In this document: positions 44,083 to 51,838 of the stretch, one piece after another | Numbering within the stretch: the first letter of the stretch is position 1 | How the letters are laid out: each line of letters opens with the position of its first letter | Source: Pseudobutyrivibrio sp. OR37 | Lineage (GTDB): Bacteria > Bacillota > Clostridia > Lachnospirales > Lachnospiraceae | Direction: 5' to 3' | DNA length: 64,000 nt | NCBI RefSeq assembly: GCF_900113655.1 | Contig: NZ_FOQF01000001.1 | Location: forward strand, 1 to 64,000 | Made by a program: the position numbers and the translations under genes | The notes under the pieces: model-generated | Told to the model about the DNA's origin: nothing | Databases searched by the model: none | The model's input: the letters and a program-made list of their open reading frames with translations, nothing else

Positions 44083-44436
44083 TTACTATCTAGGAATCAA
44101 TAATCATCGCAGGTAGTAGTCATTTTAAGATAGTCTACTATCTAAAAGTAATTTTGCTCTTACAGGTAGTAGCCCTATCACCTACAACTACTATCTATGC
44201 CATTTTTTTCTTCACAGATAGTAGTCATCTAACTGGCCGTTACTATCTGTAAAAGGAACTTATTCTGTAGATAGTAAACCTCTAAAAAAGCGCTACTATC
44301 TATACAGCTATCTCTCCGTCTAGGTAGTAGTCGTTCTCAAAACCACTACTATCTATATTTCATTTTTAAGGCTCAGATAGTAGTCACATCTAAAACTGAT
44401 ACTATCTATTTATATTTTGCTTTAGAAAATAGTAAT
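44083..44436. repeat. Array A: alternating inverted half-sites, 52-53-bp period
   Basis: The array contains forward half-sites F (AGRTAGTARY) and inverse half-sites R (RYTACTATCTA) in strict alternation. A lone R opens it at 44083-44092. Six F-loop-R units of exactly 34 bp follow at 44111-44144, 44164-44197, 44216-44249, 44269-44302, 44322-44355 and 44375-44408. A worn F ends it at 44427-44436. Each unit is 10 bp + 14 bp loop + 10 bp, and units are separated by 18-19 bp. Loops and spacers are unrelated to one another. Each unit could fold as a hairpin. A near-copy (array B) lies beyond the gene at 44470-45261. No open reading frame crosses it. Together with about 85 bases of plain AT-rich DNA on each side it fills the gap 43945-44469. 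Confidence 0.92.
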
Positions 44437-44469
44437 ATTAGGCTTATACTTGTACAAAATCATAGAACA

Positions 44470-45261
44470 TTACATTAGTAATCTCTTTATTTTCTCTTCT
44501 ACAAGCTTAATATCAATTCCTATACCTTCAGCTTCCACCGAAACTATAAGATTATCCCCTAAAAGTATTCCTGATTTTTCATATTTTGCCAGTTTTGCCA
44601 GATTCTTATCAGAATATGATTCATCAGAAGCTAATCCAAAATGTTCCCAGAAATATGTCTTTCTTTCTCTAATATTCAATAATGCAAAATCTGGATAGAC
44701 TTTACGTCCGTTGTACAACATTACTTCTGGTTCATACTTATAAATCACTCCATACTTAGCAAATAAATCCGCCAAAATCTTTTCTGATTTTGAGCGAACC
44801 TCTTCCCCTTTGTTTGTAGTGTATGACACTGAAAAATCATATGAATTTTGCTCTCCTAAATATTTATTTCTCCATTCAACTATAAATTCATCATCCGTTT
44901 TTTCGATTGGATGCACCAGTCGCTTTTTTCCGTCCGCTAAAGCTTCATAAGAATCTTTTAAATATGTTCCATTATACTTACATAAAAATCTTTCAATAGA
45001 TTTTTCCTGTGCGTAAAGATTGGCAAGTAACTTTTCATAATATTCCTTTTGTGCCAAACGCTTTGCCAATTGTTTATCATCGGCCTTAATATATATTAAA
45101 TCTTTAGTTTCATCCCTATAATAATATTGATAGCATTTATTACTTTTCTTCTGCACTAATGTGTAGTTTATAATGTCAGAATATTTTTTAAGTTCTAACA
45201 TAACTTTTTCTCTATGCCTTTTTACAATTTCTAATTCTTCCTCTAATTCTTTAACATTCAT
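44470..45261 (-). CDS. PD-(D/E)XK-like nuclease-family protein flanked by half-site arrays
   Basis: 263 residues. The N-terminal half is helical and coiled (about 1-110). The C-terminal half has the order GEEVRSKSEKILADLFAKYG, then YNGRKVYPDFALLN, then KTYFWEHFGLASDESY. This fits a PD-(D/E)XK core (Glu in the first helix, PD, then a Glu-bearing strand), and I recall similar 'YPDF...YWEH.G' proteins in many Clostridia, all of unknown role. The last catalytic Lys is not obvious, so activity is uncertain. AAAGGA precedes the ATG by seven bases. The gene is alone, lying exactly between arrays A and B (33 bases and 22 bases away), which suggests it acts on or with them. Restriction-type, RAYT-like or purely DNA-binding roles are all open. 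Confidence 0.7.
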   Translation of the reverse strand: MNVKELEEELEIVKRHREKVMLELKKYSDIINYTLVQKKSNKCYQYYYRDETKDLIYIKADDKQLAKRLAQKEYYEKLLANLYAQEKSIERFLCKYNGTYLKDSYEALADGKKRLVHPIEKTDDEFIVEWRNKYLGEQNSYDFSVSYTTNKGEEVRSKSEKILADLFAKYGVIYKYEPEVMLYNGRKVYPDFALLNIRERKTYFWEHFGLASDESYSDKNLAKLAKYEKSGILLGDNLIVSVEAEGIGIDIKLVEEKIKRLLM

Positions 45262-45283
45262 AAATATATCCTTTCAATCATTA

Positions 45284-45637
45284 TTACTATCTAAAATGAA
45301 TATTTCATATGAGATAGTAGCCATTCTCTTCTGGACTACTATCTATAATTAATTTTCTCTTACAGGTAGTAGCCCTATCACCTACAACTACTATCTATGC
45401 CATTTTTTTCTTCTCAGATAGTAGTCATCCAACTGGCCATTACTATCTGTAAAAGGAACTTATTCTGTAGATAGTAAACCTCTAAAAAAGTGCTACTATC
45501 TATACAGCAATCTTTCCGTCTAGGTAGTAGTCGCTCTCAAAACCACTACTATCTATATTTCATTTTTAAGGCTCAGATAGTAACCACAGCTATACCTCCT
45601 ACTATCTACATGTACTTTTTCTAGCACGGATAGTAAT
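45284..45637. repeat. Array B: second copy of the half-site array
   Basis: The architecture is the same as in array A, about 1200 bp apart. A lone R lies at 45284-45293. Six 34-bp F-loop-R units follow at 45312-45345, 45364-45397, 45416-45449, 45469-45502, 45522-45555 and 45575-45608, and a final F is at 45628-45637. The core 45361-45580 differs from 44161-44380 at only seven of 220 positions, none in a half-site. Outside the core, loops and spacers differ strongly while half-sites remain. It fills nearly all of the gap between the nuclease-like gene and comEC, ending 30 bases before the comEC stop codon. Any promoter for the nuclease-like gene must lie within it. Confidence 0.92.
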
Positions 45638-45667
45638 CATTGCATCAATAACAAGAAATAAGATATC

Positions 45668-48001
45668 CTAATACTGTTTTACGTATTCATCTACAACGTC
45701 TGTGGTTACTTTTATGCGGCCGGAGTTCATGGTGTAGTATATGGTTTTGGTGGTGGCCTCTAAGCGGTCTACGGCCTCGGCAGATGGATGTCCGTAGCGA
45801 TTTTTCTTGGCGCAGCTGATTACAGCCACATCAGGGGATAGAACAGATAAAAACTCAGGGTCGGAGCTGTATTTACTGCCGTGGTGGCTTACCTTCAGTA
45901 AATCGACATGGCCAACCCCACCACTTGCTGCTATAGCCTGTTCCTGTTCGGCACCGATATCACCACCGAAGAAGCCGGAGTAGTCACAGTCTCCATCGCA
46001 ATTGGCATCATATTCCATCAATAGCGACAATGACAAAGCGTTTATATCATCGGATGTCATTCCAGAAAATGGATATACACATTTAAATGACAAATGCTTG
46101 GTTCCACAGATGTCGCCCTGATTCATGTAAACAATATTTGTACCATTCGCCTTAGCCGCTTCAATCAGCTCGTTTAAAGTATCTCCACCAGGAATTTCAG
46201 CAGAAAGTACAATATTATCAATTCTGTAGCCTGTACTAAGCAGCTCCAACACACCTGACACATGATCTAAATCCATATGAGATAAAAACCAATAATCAAT
46301 ATGCCCTGCTCCCTTGTATTTCAAAAATGGCAACAGGGTATATTTTCCAACAGCATCCGAGCTGGTACTGCCTCCATCTATAAAAAACCGTGTTCCATCA
46401 CCGGAGCTAATGTATATTCCATCACCCTGCCCAACGTCAAGAATGTCCACCTCGAAGCCTTGCCTTTCAGGAATAAGCCATAATCCAGCAGCCAAAGAAA
46501 GCAAGCAAAGAATTATTACTAGCTTATTTTGTATTCCTTTAAGTATCAGCCTTGGATTAGATTGCTGGATTGATTTTTCTCCAGTCTTCATACAAATATC
46601 GTAAATACGAAATACATTTACAATTAGTATCAAAACTAAATAATAAAAAATCGCCACGCCTATACTATGCCTTCCGACTATTGTCCTGGCCCTTGGAAGC
46701 TGACTAAAGGTAATTGCACTCATCTCATAAAAATAAATAATCAAATGAGCCGGAAGCAATATTGCCTTTGCTGCTGGTAGAATAAGCAATCCCACAAAGC
46801 CTCCTAAAAGCCCTAGGCCAAGTAGAAACGGCATAAGAGGCAATAATACGGTGTTCAAAACAACAGAATATAAAGGTGTTTCATAGTAAAAGTAGGTAAC
46901 AATAGGAAGCATAGCTACCGTAATAACAAATGAAAAAATTAAACTTGAAACCAGTCCTTCCCTTATGCGCACTCTTAAGGGGATTTTTTCTTCAGGATTA
47001 AAACCATTATCGGAAATACGAAGTCGTTTTCTCCCCTGACATATATTTTTGTACAGCTGACATACTGGTAATGCAAAATATAAAATCGAGAGTATTGCTC
47101 CAAAGGAAAATATAAAGCTGGCATTCTTTATATAAAGTGGGTTTTCAAATAACAGAAAATCTGCCATAACAGCTAAAGCCGTTTTTGAATCGTAGGCCTC
47201 TCCTAAAATATCTGCCAGAAGAAAAATCAAAAACATACCTATTGCTCTAACAGAAGACACACTGCCGCCAGTAAGCAAGCCATACAATACTGCAATTGCT
47301 CCTGCAATGCTTCCACTGATAAGAAAACTAATACCTCTATTTCTCAGGAATCTGTAGGAAGCCATGCAGACAACGGATACATGTAGGGCTGAAACTGCCA
47401 GCACATGTGCTATTCCCACCAGCTGAAACAACGTCTTAAGCTCCCCCATCAATTCACTTTTATTACCAATACAAACACTAGCAATAAAGCCAGCCTCCTC
47501 CCCTGGTAATATGCTTTTGTAAACCTTTAGAAGACTTTGATTCAATCGAAAAAGACTATCTCCTGCAACTAAAAAACCAGCGTAAACCTCATTAACCTTT
47601 GGCTCACTGATTTCAAAAAAGTAGCCCATAGATTCATAATAAGCCTTCTCGTCAAAGCCGCCTTCATTTCTGGCTTGCCTAAAATGCTTTACAGTACCTA
47701 CAATATTTACTTTACTTTTGTTTGGAATTTTATCGGAATCTAATTTAAATATAAAAGAATTGTTATTCAAAGTGCCGTTTTCACAGTTCACAGTGGCACC
47801 ATCAACATAATAGAGAATTGAATCGTTTTTAATTTCCTTGCGGGTAATATTACCTGTTGCATTAACACTGGTGCCCTCCTGCAAGGCCTGCCGGACAGCA
47901 TCAGCTTTGGCGTAGGCCCCAATTAAATCCTTGGGGCCATACACGCTAAATGCAACAATAATCATATAAAACAAGGAAATCAAACATAGCTTTCGCCTCA
48001 T
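45668..48001 (-). CDS. comEC: ComEC/Rec2 family DNA-uptake channel protein
   Basis: 777 residues. An N-terminal segment with a short membrane helix and OB-like DUF4131 region (about 20-150) is followed by the multi-TM Competence domain (about 170-480; ALHVSVVCMASYRF, LTGGSVSSVRAIGMFLIFLLAD). The C-terminal metallo-beta-lactamase-like domain has DILDVGQGDGIYI, FLSHMDLDHVSGVLEL and KVSHHGSKYSS. ComEC carries one DNA strand through the membrane during transformation. It ends an operon that begins with comEA, with a response regulator, a kinase and a GerMN lipoprotein between them. Confidence 0.92.
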   Translation of the reverse strand: MRRKLCLISLFYMIIVAFSVYGPKDLIGAYAKADAVRQALQEGTSVNATGNITRKEIKNDSILYYVDGATVNCENGTLNNNSFIFKLDSDKIPNKSKVNIVGTVKHFRQARNEGGFDEKAYYESMGYFFEISEPKVNEVYAGFLVAGDSLFRLNQSLLKVYKSILPGEEAGFIASVCIGNKSELMGELKTLFQLVGIAHVLAVSALHVSVVCMASYRFLRNRGISFLISGSIAGAIAVLYGLLTGGSVSSVRAIGMFLIFLLADILGEAYDSKTALAVMADFLLFENPLYIKNASFIFSFGAILSILYFALPVCQLYKNICQGRKRLRISDNGFNPEEKIPLRVRIREGLVSSLIFSFVITVAMLPIVTYFYYETPLYSVVLNTVLLPLMPFLLGLGLLGGFVGLLILPAAKAILLPAHLIIYFYEMSAITFSQLPRARTIVGRHSIGVAIFYYLVLILIVNVFRIYDICMKTGEKSIQQSNPRLILKGIQNKLVIILCLLSLAAGLWLIPERQGFEVDILDVGQGDGIYISSGDGTRFFIDGGSTSSDAVGKYTLLPFLKYKGAGHIDYWFLSHMDLDHVSGVLELLSTGYRIDNIVLSAEIPGGDTLNELIEAAKANGTNIVYMNQGDICGTKHLSFKCVYPFSGMTSDDINALSLSLLMEYDANCDGDCDYSGFFGGDIGAEQEQAIAASGGVGHVDLLKVSHHGSKYSSDPEFLSVLSPDVAVISCAKKNRYGHPSAEAVDRLEATTKTIYYTMNSGRIKVTTDVVDEYVKQY

Positions 48002-48019
48002 GGTTCATTTCCTCCGTAT

Positions 48020-49024
48020 CTATTCTTCAGGAACCTCTTCTTCTGTATATTCCTCAGAATAATCATCATCTAAATAAAGAAGCCCATCATCAAAATCATA
48101 TCTTTGCTCGTTGATAATGTCTTCATTTCTGGATATTGCCTTTGACAAATCCACATCAACATTTGATATTCTTGGTGTCTCGCCATTTACAAGAATCTGT
48201 ACCTGCTTAATATTATCAAGTTCTGTAAGAGAATTGACTATGGAATAAACAGTGACATTCTCTGTAACACCAGTGACAACAGTTTCTATAGCACCATCAA
48301 AATTAACAATGCACACTCCATTGTCTGAAATAGTAATGGAATTAAGCTTTGTTCCACTAGGAAGAGCTGAAAGCAAGCCCTCTGTCTCTGGTCCCTTCAA
48401 AAGCTGGTCAATAACAAGCTTCTCCAAGGATACATTTCTACTGTAATATACCTCTCTGGTTTCTGGAACAGTAGATACGCCATCTGCACTTGCAAAATAC
48501 AAAGTAAGATCTGTATTAAGAAGAGAATCGGTTTCCTGACCAAAATCCTCTATAAATGTATCCGCAGTCATAGTACCGATAGCCTCACCGTTTGAATCGG
48601 TGAGTGGCGAATTATTTACAAAAATAGAAACTGATTTAACACCCTTAATCTGAACTAAAGTCTTAACAATTGCTGCCCTTACAAGAATTTCCGTATATAC
48701 ATCAAGGGCCTCATAGTCACCTACAAAATACAAATTTAGGCTCTTATCATTTAACTCCCAGTTTTTAACATCAACCCCTGATGGGATTGTGTTAATAGCA
48801 TCAATATCATCTACATCATGTGCAAGCTCTTGCAATGCCTCGGCTATTTGCCCATCAGTATCCTGACTCTTAAAGGCATAATCAAGGGCTATTATTCCTG
48901 CCTTATCTGCTCTTACATAGTAGATGCTGGCATCTGCCTTAGTAGCAGTTTTACCACATGACATTGATAAGAATCCCATTACAAATATCATCAAAAACGA
49001 AAGCACAAATCTTATTTTTCTCAT
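48020..49024 (-). CDS. Lipoprotein with two GerMN domains
   Basis: 334 residues. The signal peptide ends in a lipobox (FLSMSCGK). Two GerMN domains follow (about 35-150 and 155-285; motifs DAINTIPSGVDVKNWEL... and LLSALPSGTKLNSITISDNGVCIVNF). The tail is acidic (EDDYSEEYTEEEVPEE). In Bacillus GerM acts in sporulation and cell-wall assembly; LpqB in Mycobacterium is a GerMN lipoprotein that interacts with a histidine kinase (MtrB). A neighbouring kinase here, one base upstream, makes a similar accessory-to-sensor role plausible. Confidence 0.85.
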   Translation of the reverse strand: MRKIRFVLSFLMIFVMGFLSMSCGKTATKADASIYYVRADKAGIIALDYAFKSQDTDGQIAEALQELAHDVDDIDAINTIPSGVDVKNWELNDKSLNLYFVGDYEALDVYTEILVRAAIVKTLVQIKGVKSVSIFVNNSPLTDSNGEAIGTMTADTFIEDFGQETDSLLNTDLTLYFASADGVSTVPETREVYYSRNVSLEKLVIDQLLKGPETEGLLSALPSGTKLNSITISDNGVCIVNFDGAIETVVTGVTENVTVYSIVNSLTELDNIKQVQILVNGETPRISNVDVDLSKAISRNEDIINEQRYDFDDGLLYLDDDYSEEYTEEEVPEE

Positions 49025-50461
49025 TTAGTAAGCCTCCTTCTTGATGTAATTTAGTGGAACTCTAACATCAAAGGTAGAGCCCTCTCCTAGTGTAGAGCGA
49101 ACCTTAATTTCACCATTATGCATAGCGATTGAGCTCTTTGTAATAGCAAGACCAAGTCCCGTTCCACCAATCTCTCTGGAATGAGATTTATCTGCACGAT
49201 AAAATCTCTCGAAGATATGATCAACAGAATCCTCTGGTATACCAAGTCCATTATCCTCAACCTTGATATAGAAGAATTGATGATCTGAATTAAGTGAAAT
49301 GTGTACCCAACCACCCTCGTTGTTGTATTTAATGGCGTTCTCCACTAGGTTTGTAATTACAAGAGTAAATTTAACCTCGTCAACCTCTGCAACTACTGGT
49401 CTGAAGGATTCGTACACAACCTCAACATTAGCCTTTTCTGCTATAGGCTTTAATCTCTTAAGAATATGATCAATCAGCTCGTTGATATTAACTGCAGTAA
49501 CATTAAGCATTGCACCACTTTTATCCATACGAACAAGACTAAGCAAATCGTTGATAATCTTTGTCTCGCGATCGATTTCGTCTCCAATATCAACCATGAA
49601 TTCCTTGTACATTTCGATTGGAACATCCTCTGAACCATTCAAGGAATCTGCAAGAACCTTCATTGAGGTAAGTGGAGTCTTTAGCTCGTGAGACACATTA
49701 GAAACAAATTCCTGTCTGCTTTCATCAATAGAGTGAAGCTTTCCAATAACCTCGTTAAACTTGTTTCCTATAGCCTCTACCTCTACAAAGGATTTTTCCT
49801 CTGGAAGAAGGGTGTCTGACTCTCTAATAATAGAATCAAGTGAATTAGCCATCTTTTTAAGTGGTCTTGAGAAATAAATCCGTGAAAATACAGCTATTAA
49901 GATAGAAAGCGCAACAATAATCACCGCTCCTATCAAAATATAAGAGACAAAGGTATCCTCATTCTGTGTCATGTAATCCATAGATTTATTCATGACCAAT
50001 ACGCCCACTATATCTCCATCGGAATTAACTAGAGGCACCGATACAATTAAGTAATTGGTAGCCTTATCATAATAATAAAGAGACTGACCCTGCATGGAAT
50101 ATATAATGTTTTCCCAGATAACTGTCTTTCCTATATCTGCTGAAAAGGAATCCTTAATGATTTTTAAGGCAGAATTAACGATTAGAATACGACCATTATA
50201 GGTGTCGGCTACAGATTTGAATTCTGTATCCAAAAGCTCATTATCTTCACCAGCCGCATAACCACTAGTAACTATTTGATTGTTATAGGAAATTGCCTGC
50301 GCCATAAGATTAGTGCCATCAGTGTGAACAGATACTGATTCGTAAACACGCAAAGAAATAGGCACACATACCATAAAAGGTAAGATGCCTACGCAAATTA
50401 TGATTAATGCAATTTTAAATCCTATACTACGAAAAAAAACTAAGCTAAATCTATTTTTCAT
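49025..50461 (-). CDS. WalK/PhoR-like sensor histidine kinase
   Basis: 478 residues. TM1 is at about 13-33, the extracellular sensor (about 35-172) resembles a single Cache-type domain, TM2 is at about 173-197 and a HAMP domain follows (SRPLKKMANSLDSIIRESD). HisKA has FVSNVSHELKTPLTSMKVL, and the ATPase domain has GIPEDSVDHIFERFYRADKS and GTGLGLAITK. It is next to its regulator (12 bases upstream) and the GerMN lipoprotein (one base downstream). It may be the WalK/MtrB-type envelope sensor, but orthology is not proven. Confidence 0.9.
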   Translation of the reverse strand: MKNRFSLVFFRSIGFKIALIIICVGILPFMVCVPISLRVYESVSVHTDGTNLMAQAISYNNQIVTSGYAAGEDNELLDTEFKSVADTYNGRILIVNSALKIIKDSFSADIGKTVIWENIIYSMQGQSLYYYDKATNYLIVSVPLVNSDGDIVGVLVMNKSMDYMTQNEDTFVSYILIGAVIIVALSILIAVFSRIYFSRPLKKMANSLDSIIRESDTLLPEEKSFVEVEAIGNKFNEVIGKLHSIDESRQEFVSNVSHELKTPLTSMKVLADSLNGSEDVPIEMYKEFMVDIGDEIDRETKIINDLLSLVRMDKSGAMLNVTAVNINELIDHILKRLKPIAEKANVEVVYESFRPVVAEVDEVKFTLVITNLVENAIKYNNEGGWVHISLNSDHQFFYIKVEDNGLGIPEDSVDHIFERFYRADKSHSREIGGTGLGLAITKSSIAMHNGEIKVRSTLGEGSTFDVRVPLNYIKKEAY

Positions 50462-50472
50462 ACTAACTCACT

Positions 50473-51168
50473 TTACATATAATAGTATCCAACGCCCCAT
50501 TTTGTACGTACATACTTAGGTTCCTTTGGATTAGGCTCAATTTTTTCTCTAAGACGTCTAACATGCACATCAACTGTTCTCTCGTCACCTGGGTAATCCT
50601 CTCCCCAAATCTTATGAAGCAAATCCTCTCTTGAGAATACCTTCTTAGGGTTTGTGACAAGTAAAAGAAGCATATCAAACTCCTTTGAAGTAAGATTGTA
50701 TTCTACTCCTAAAATTGTAAGCCTGCGGTTACTCTTATCTAAAACTAAATCGCCATTTTCAATAACATTTTCTTCCTTGTGCTCCATAGCTACAGGCTGA
50801 CCTAAAGCAGCTCTTCTCATAATCGCTTTGATTCTGGCCTTAACCTCAAGGATATTAAAAGGCTTTGTAATATAGTCGTCAGCACCATATTCCAGACCAA
50901 GGATTTTATCCATATCATCGCCCTTTGCAGTAAGCATAACAATTGGTACTGTAGAAAACTCTCTAATACTCTGACATACCTCAAAACCATCAAGCTTTGG
51001 AAGCATAACATCCAAAAGAATCATATCGTAGTGATTAGCTGTGGCAAGATCTAATGCTTCCTGTCCATCATAGGCACAATCTACCTCCATACCATCCTGC
51101 TCTAAAGAAAATCTGATTCCTTTGACTATGAGTTTTTCATCATCGACAACTAATACTTTTTTAGCCAT
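50473..51168 (-). CDS. OmpR/WalR-like response regulator
   Basis: 231 residues. Receiver domain VLVVDDEKLIVKGIRFSLEQ with phosphorylation site ILLDVMLPKLDGFEV; DNA-binding winged helix LTSKEFDMLLLLVTNPKKVFSREDLL...DVHVRRLREKIEPNPKEPKYVRTKWGVGYYY. This regulator-plus-kinase order is typical of WalRK/PhoPR systems. It lies 20 bases after comEA. Confidence 0.92.
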   Translation of the reverse strand: MAKKVLVVDDEKLIVKGIRFSLEQDGMEVDCAYDGQEALDLATANHYDMILLDVMLPKLDGFEVCQSIREFSTVPIVMLTAKGDDMDKILGLEYGADDYITKPFNILEVKARIKAIMRRAALGQPVAMEHKEENVIENGDLVLDKSNRRLTILGVEYNLTSKEFDMLLLLVTNPKKVFSREDLLHKIWGEDYPGDERTVDVHVRRLREKIEPNPKEPKYVRTKWGVGYYYM

Positions 51169-51188
51169 TTCGTTCCTCTAAACTATTC

Positions 51189-51758
51189 TTAAATTTTGAT
51201 AAGTGAATTAATTTGATTGAATATGCCATCGCCTATTCCAGATACTTTTTTAATGTCTTCAATGGAAGAAAAATTTCCATTTGCCTCTCGATATGCAATA
51301 ATCTGATTTGCCTTAGATTCACCAATACCTGGTAAAGATCTTAGTTCTAATAGGGTGGCTGTATTAATATTGATAAGTCCATCATCGGCTTCTACAGCTG
51401 CCTGTTTAGCCTCAAGTGCCTTTGTTTCCTCTACGGTGTAGACGTAAAGCTTCTGCCCATCCTCTAAAAGGGCTGCTTGATTGATATCACTATCATCTGC
51501 CGATTCAATTAGACCACCAGCAGCTTCAATTGCTGCATAGACTCTAGAGCCTTCGGGAAGTTCATATACATCAGGACTTTTTACAGCCCCTGCAACCTGA
51601 ACATAAATGGTAGTAGGCAAAAGCTCATCTACCACCTGCTCTGTAGCATTAGTATCTTCTGTTTTTTCCACCAGCTCTGTGGATTGAAAGTATGATGCTT
51701 TGCCACAGCCTCCAAGCAAAAAAAGGCTACAACAAGCAATACAAAATAATTTTTTCAT
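51189..51758 (-). CDS. comEA: ComEA-type DNA-binding lipoprotein (SLBB + helix-hairpin-helix)
   Basis: 189 residues. The signal peptide has a lipobox (LFLLGGCGKA), so it is predicted to be lipid-anchored, unlike B. subtilis ComEA, which has a membrane helix. An SLBB/SOSS-like domain (IYVQVAGAVKSPDVYELPEGSRVYAAIEAAGG, about 51-82) is followed by two helix-hairpin-helix motifs (LLELRSLPGIGESKANQIIAYRE and IEDIKKVSGIGDGIFNQINSL). It would bind incoming DNA and hand it to ComEC. It heads the operon; its ribosome site is inside a hairpin (51760-51787). Confidence 0.9.
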   Translation of the reverse strand: MKKLFCIACCSLFLLGGCGKASYFQSTELVEKTEDTNATEQVVDELLPTTIYVQVAGAVKSPDVYELPEGSRVYAAIEAAGGLIESADDSDINQAALLEDGQKLYVYTVEETKALEAKQAAVEADDGLININTATLLELRSLPGIGESKANQIIAYREANGNFSSIEDIKKVSGIGDGIFNQINSLIKI

Positions 51759-51759
51759 A

Positions 51760-51787
51760 AATCTCCTTTCTTATCATAAAGGAGATT
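51760..51787 (-). promoter_or_regulatory. Hairpin that buries the comEA ribosome binding site
   Basis: On the minus strand AATCTCCTTT pairs perfectly with AAAGGAGATT (forward 51778-51787 and 51760-51769; loop eight bases). The 3' strand contains the AAAGGAG ribosome site, four bases before the comEA ATG. There is no U-run, so it is not a terminator of argD. It would reduce comEA translation unless melted. Confidence 0.7.
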
Positions 51788-51804
51788 CCAATATCGTCCT
51801 GCTT

Positions 51805-51833
51805 ATTGTAGCGAATTTTTTCATATATTACAA
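51805..51833 (-). promoter_or_regulatory. Promoter of the comEA-comEC operon
   Basis: On the minus strand the -35 is TTGTAA (51828-51833), the spacer is 17 bases and the -10 is TACAAT (51805-51810). It begins six bases after the argD stop codon, so the com operon need not depend on the arginine promoter. Confidence 0.72.
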
Positions 51834-51838
51834 GAGTT

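Noticed and set aside
44083-45637. CRISPR arrays
   Set aside because: Sizes are CRISPR-like, but there is no constant 25-40-bp direct repeat; only 10-bp inverted half-sites recur, both loops and spacers are short, the two arrays share the same filler, and no cas gene is present.
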